Source of the DNA: Bacteroidales bacterium
Lineage (GTDB): Bacteria; Bacteroidota; Bacteroidia; Bacteroidales; UBA10428
Assembly (NCBI GenBank): GCA_016926235.1
Contig: JAFGOZ010000154.1
Location: 1-46,822, forward strand
DNA: 46,822 nt
Direction: 5' to 3'
The notes under the pieces were generated by a model. That model did not search any database. It was not told the DNA's origin and was given only the letters and a program-made list of their open reading frames with translations. Numbering within the stretch: position 1 is the stretch's first letter; each line of letters starts with the position of its first letter. Positions 44,807 through 46,822 of the stretch are shown piece after piece. Both the position numbers and the translations under genes were made by a program.

Positions 44807-46303
44807 TTGAAAGATCTTAAAATTCTTGCAAAGCAAACTGCAATATATGGGTTGAGTTCAACACTGGGCCGATTTTTAAATTACCTGCTTATATTTTTGC
44901 ATATGAATGTTTTCAATCCTTCTGATTTAGGGGTTGTTTCAAATTTATATGCATATTTTGGATTGCTTATTGTTGTATTAACATATGGTACAGAAACAGG
45001 ATATTTTAGATTTGTTGAGAAGGAAAAGGATAAGGAAAAAATTTATAGTACTCTTCTTAGTTCACTATTCATTACTTCAGGTTTATTTATACTGATTACA
45101 CTATTGTTCCCGGAATCAATAGCAAAAGCTATTAATTATGAGCATAACAAAGAATATATTGTACTATTTGGGATTATAATTGGCTTGGATACATTTTGTT
45201 CTATCCCATTGGCAAGACTTAGGCATGAAAATAAAGCCATGTTATTCGCTAAAATTAATATTATAAGCATCGTAATAAATATTGCGCTAAATCTGTACTT
45301 TTTGCTTCTTGCACCGTATTTGAGCAGGATAATTCCAGAAAATAGTATTTTCAATATTTTTAATGGAACTACTTCTATAGTGTATGTATTTATAGCTAAT
45401 CTTATTGCAAGTATAGGAAAATTTATAATGTTATTGTTTTCATTAAAAATTTATAGAATTGAGTTTGACTTTACTTTACTAAAGAAAATATTGAATTATT
45501 CTTATCCCATTTTAATAATTGGAATTGCTGGTGTAATTAACCAGAGTGCTGATAAGATGATTATGCCCTTTTTAATTGACAAAGCAGATGACCCGTTAGG
45601 TCAGCTAGGAATATATGCTGCAAATTATAAATTATCTGTAATTATGATTGTATTCATTCAAATGTTCAGATATGCAGCTGAGCCTTTCTTCTTCTCAAAA
45701 GCTAAAGATGATGACGCAAACATTGTTTATGCTCAGGTAATGAAATATTTCGTGTTGTTTTCATTGGTAATAACAGTGGCCACTGTTTGTTTTATTGATT
45801 TATTCAGGTTAGTTGCATCGGATGAATATTTTAGCGGATCTAAAATAGTTCCTATTGTATTGATAGGAAATGTTTTCCTGGGAATATTTTATAACCTGTC
45901 TATTTGGTATAAATTAAAAGACCTTACTTTATATGGTGCTTTAATAGCTGTTATTGGAAGTATTGTTAATATAGCCTTAAATATTGTTTTAGTACCAAAA
46001 ATAGGTTACATGGGTGCTGCATATGCATGTATATCCGGATATTTTATTATCATGATTATAGCCTATATATGGGGTCAAAAAGTTATGCGGATAGATTATC
46101 CGGTAAAAGAAATAACATATTATTTCTTATTCGCTTTAAGTATTATAATTACTAGCCGTTTAGTAAAACTTAACAATATGGTTTTAAATTATGCCTTTAA
46201 GACTATATTATTTTTTATTTTTACAGGGCTCATTTTTTATAATGAGAGAAAAATATTTTTTGAGATTATAAGAAGTAGATATGGTCGTAAAAGTCGTAAA
46301 TAA
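44807..46303 (+). CDS. Oligosaccharide/polysaccharide flippase (MATE/Wzx type), TTG start
   Basis: 498-aa integral membrane protein with about 14 TMs, which should flip lipid-linked sugars across the inner membrane. The N-terminus [22 protein letters not shown] is typical of the family. The start codon is TTG at 44807: a TAA lies two codons upstream in frame, and the next Met (residue 33) would remove the first TM. Its 3' end overlaps dut by 23 nt. Confidence 0.9.
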   Translation: MKDLKILAKQTAIYGLSSTLGRFLNYLLIFLHMNVFNPSDLGVVSNLYAYFGLLIVVLTYGTETGYFRFVEKEKDKEKIYSTLLSSLFITSGLFILITLLFPESIAKAINYEHNKEYIVLFGIIIGLDTFCSIPLARLRHENKAMLFAKINIISIVINIALNLYFLLLAPYLSRIIPENSIFNIFNGTTSIVYVFIANLIASIGKFIMLLFSLKIYRIEFDFTLLKKILNYSYPILIIGIAGVINQSADKMIMPFLIDKADDPLGQLGIYAANYKLSVIMIVFIQMFRYAAEPFFFSKAKDDDANIVYAQVMKYFVLFSLVITVATVCFIDLFRLVASDEYFSGSKIVPIVLIGNVFLGIFYNLSIWYKLKDLTLYGALIAVIGSIVNIALNIVLVPKIGYMGAAYACISGYFIIMIIAYIWGQKVMRIDYPVKEITYYFLFALSIIITSRLVKLNNMVLNYAFKTILFFIFTGLIFYNERKIFFEIIRSRYGRKSRK

Positions 46304-46715
46304 ATCGAAACATGAATTGCCTCAATATAGCACCGCTTTATCTGCCGGTTTGGATCTGCGTGCAAATATTGAACTGCCGATAATTCTTAAACCTTTAGAG
46401 AGAAAACTTGTCCCAACGGGTTTATTTATCGAATTGCCTGAAGGATATGAAGCACAAATACGTCCACGAAGCGGGTTAGCCATAAAACATGGCATAACTG
46501 TTTTAAATACACCTGGAACCATCGATGCTGATTATAGGGGAGAAATAATGGTTATTATGATTAACATTTCTAATGATGAATTTACCATTAATGATGGAGA
46601 AAGAATCTGTCAAATGGTAATAAATAAACATGAAACTATACAATGGCAAATTGCTGAAGAATTAGTTGAAACAGATAGAGGAGCAGGTGGATTTGGCCAT
46701 ACAGGAAAGCACTAG
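46281..46715 (+). CDS. dut: Deoxyuridine 5'-triphosphate nucleotidohydrolase
   Basis: Splits dUTP to dUMP and pyrophosphate, keeping uracil out of DNA. 144 aa with all five motifs: [36 protein letters not shown] and the C-terminal [10 protein letters not shown] loop. The ATG at 46281 lies within the last 23 nt of the flippase gene. The remaining 107 bp to the window edge show no clear gene. Confidence 0.96.
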   Translation: MVVKVVNKSKHELPQYSTALSAGLDLRANIELPIILKPLERKLVPTGLFIELPEGYEAQIRPRSGLAIKHGITVLNTPGTIDADYRGEIMVIMINISNDEFTINDGERICQMVINKHETIQWQIAEELVETDRGAGGFGHTGKH

Positions 46716-46822
46716 ATCAATTTTAGAAAAATGTAAGAATGAAACATCCATGATAAATCTTTTAACACACACGAGCATGATTATAAACGACAATCATCCG
46801 CTCAGGTAAAAGCTTCGTGGAT

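Noticed and set aside
46716..46822. Start of another gene at the right edge
   Set aside because: All ATG-initiated frames here stop after a few codons inside the window.
1..46822. tRNA, rRNA, CRISPR arrays, riboswitches, insertion sequences
   Set aside because: No cloverleaf, spaced direct repeats, known aptamer core or transposase was recognised by eye on either strand; weak or divergent examples could be missed without a covariance search.

Overview
The window is an AT-rich chromosomal segment from a member of the Bacteroidota, most likely a gliding or marine/anaerobic relative of Bacteroidales/Marinilabiliales (genus not determinable here). The evidence is Bacteroidota-type promoters (TTTG or ATTG, 19 bp, then TAnnTTTG-like boxes), weak Shine-Dalgarno sites, secreted proteins whose signal peptides end near SQ or in a lipobox, FtsX-type permeases of about 800 residues, and the gene order oligosaccharide flippase-dut. 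No tRNA, rRNA, CRISPR array, transposase, integrase or phage structural gene was seen.

Positions 241-10750 hold an efflux locus read on the minus strand: HlyD/MacA-type adaptor, TolC-type outer-membrane protein, a permease broken into pieces, an intact 821-residue permease, a MacB/LolD-type ATPase and, after a palindrome-rich gap, an NtrC-type sigma-54 response regulator. A good sigma-54 promoter (TGGCAC...TTGC) and a perfect TGTCCA-type palindrome stand before the adaptor gene. Three identical dyads spaced exactly 32 bp apart stand before the regulator gene. The locus therefore looks like a sigma-54-activated export system with its own activator. The broken permease is a decayed tandem copy of its neighbour.

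Positions 10890-18540 are a mixed region: a GT4 glycosyltransferase, a three-gene envelope cluster (beta-barrel, lipoprotein, 93-residue protein), further envelope proteins, a DUF4230 protein, a membrane protein coupled to an amidase without a signal peptide, and a 183-residue protein of unknown function with a textbook promoter. Positions 18583-24980 carry signalling and sulfur metabolism: a STAS protein, a hybrid PAS histidine kinase, an Rrf2-cysK-C-S lyase operon with an operator at its own start, and a Crp/Fnr regulator.

Positions 24981-30825 are a chemosensory unit: CheY-like receiver, CheW, OprB-type porin and two related methyl-accepting chemotaxis proteins that both end in an aromatic-x-x-F pentapeptide. 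No CheA, CheR or CheB is present in the window. A small winged-helix protein, hemW and an unusual 1388-residue GT4/phosphodiester-glycosidase fusion follow. Positions 37288-46715 are mostly housekeeping: VanZ-like protein, rpiB, then nadA, a MORN-like repeat protein, ruvB, an OsmC protein and a small membrane protein in one direction, pheS and a cyclophilin in the other, and a flippase overlapping dut at the right edge.
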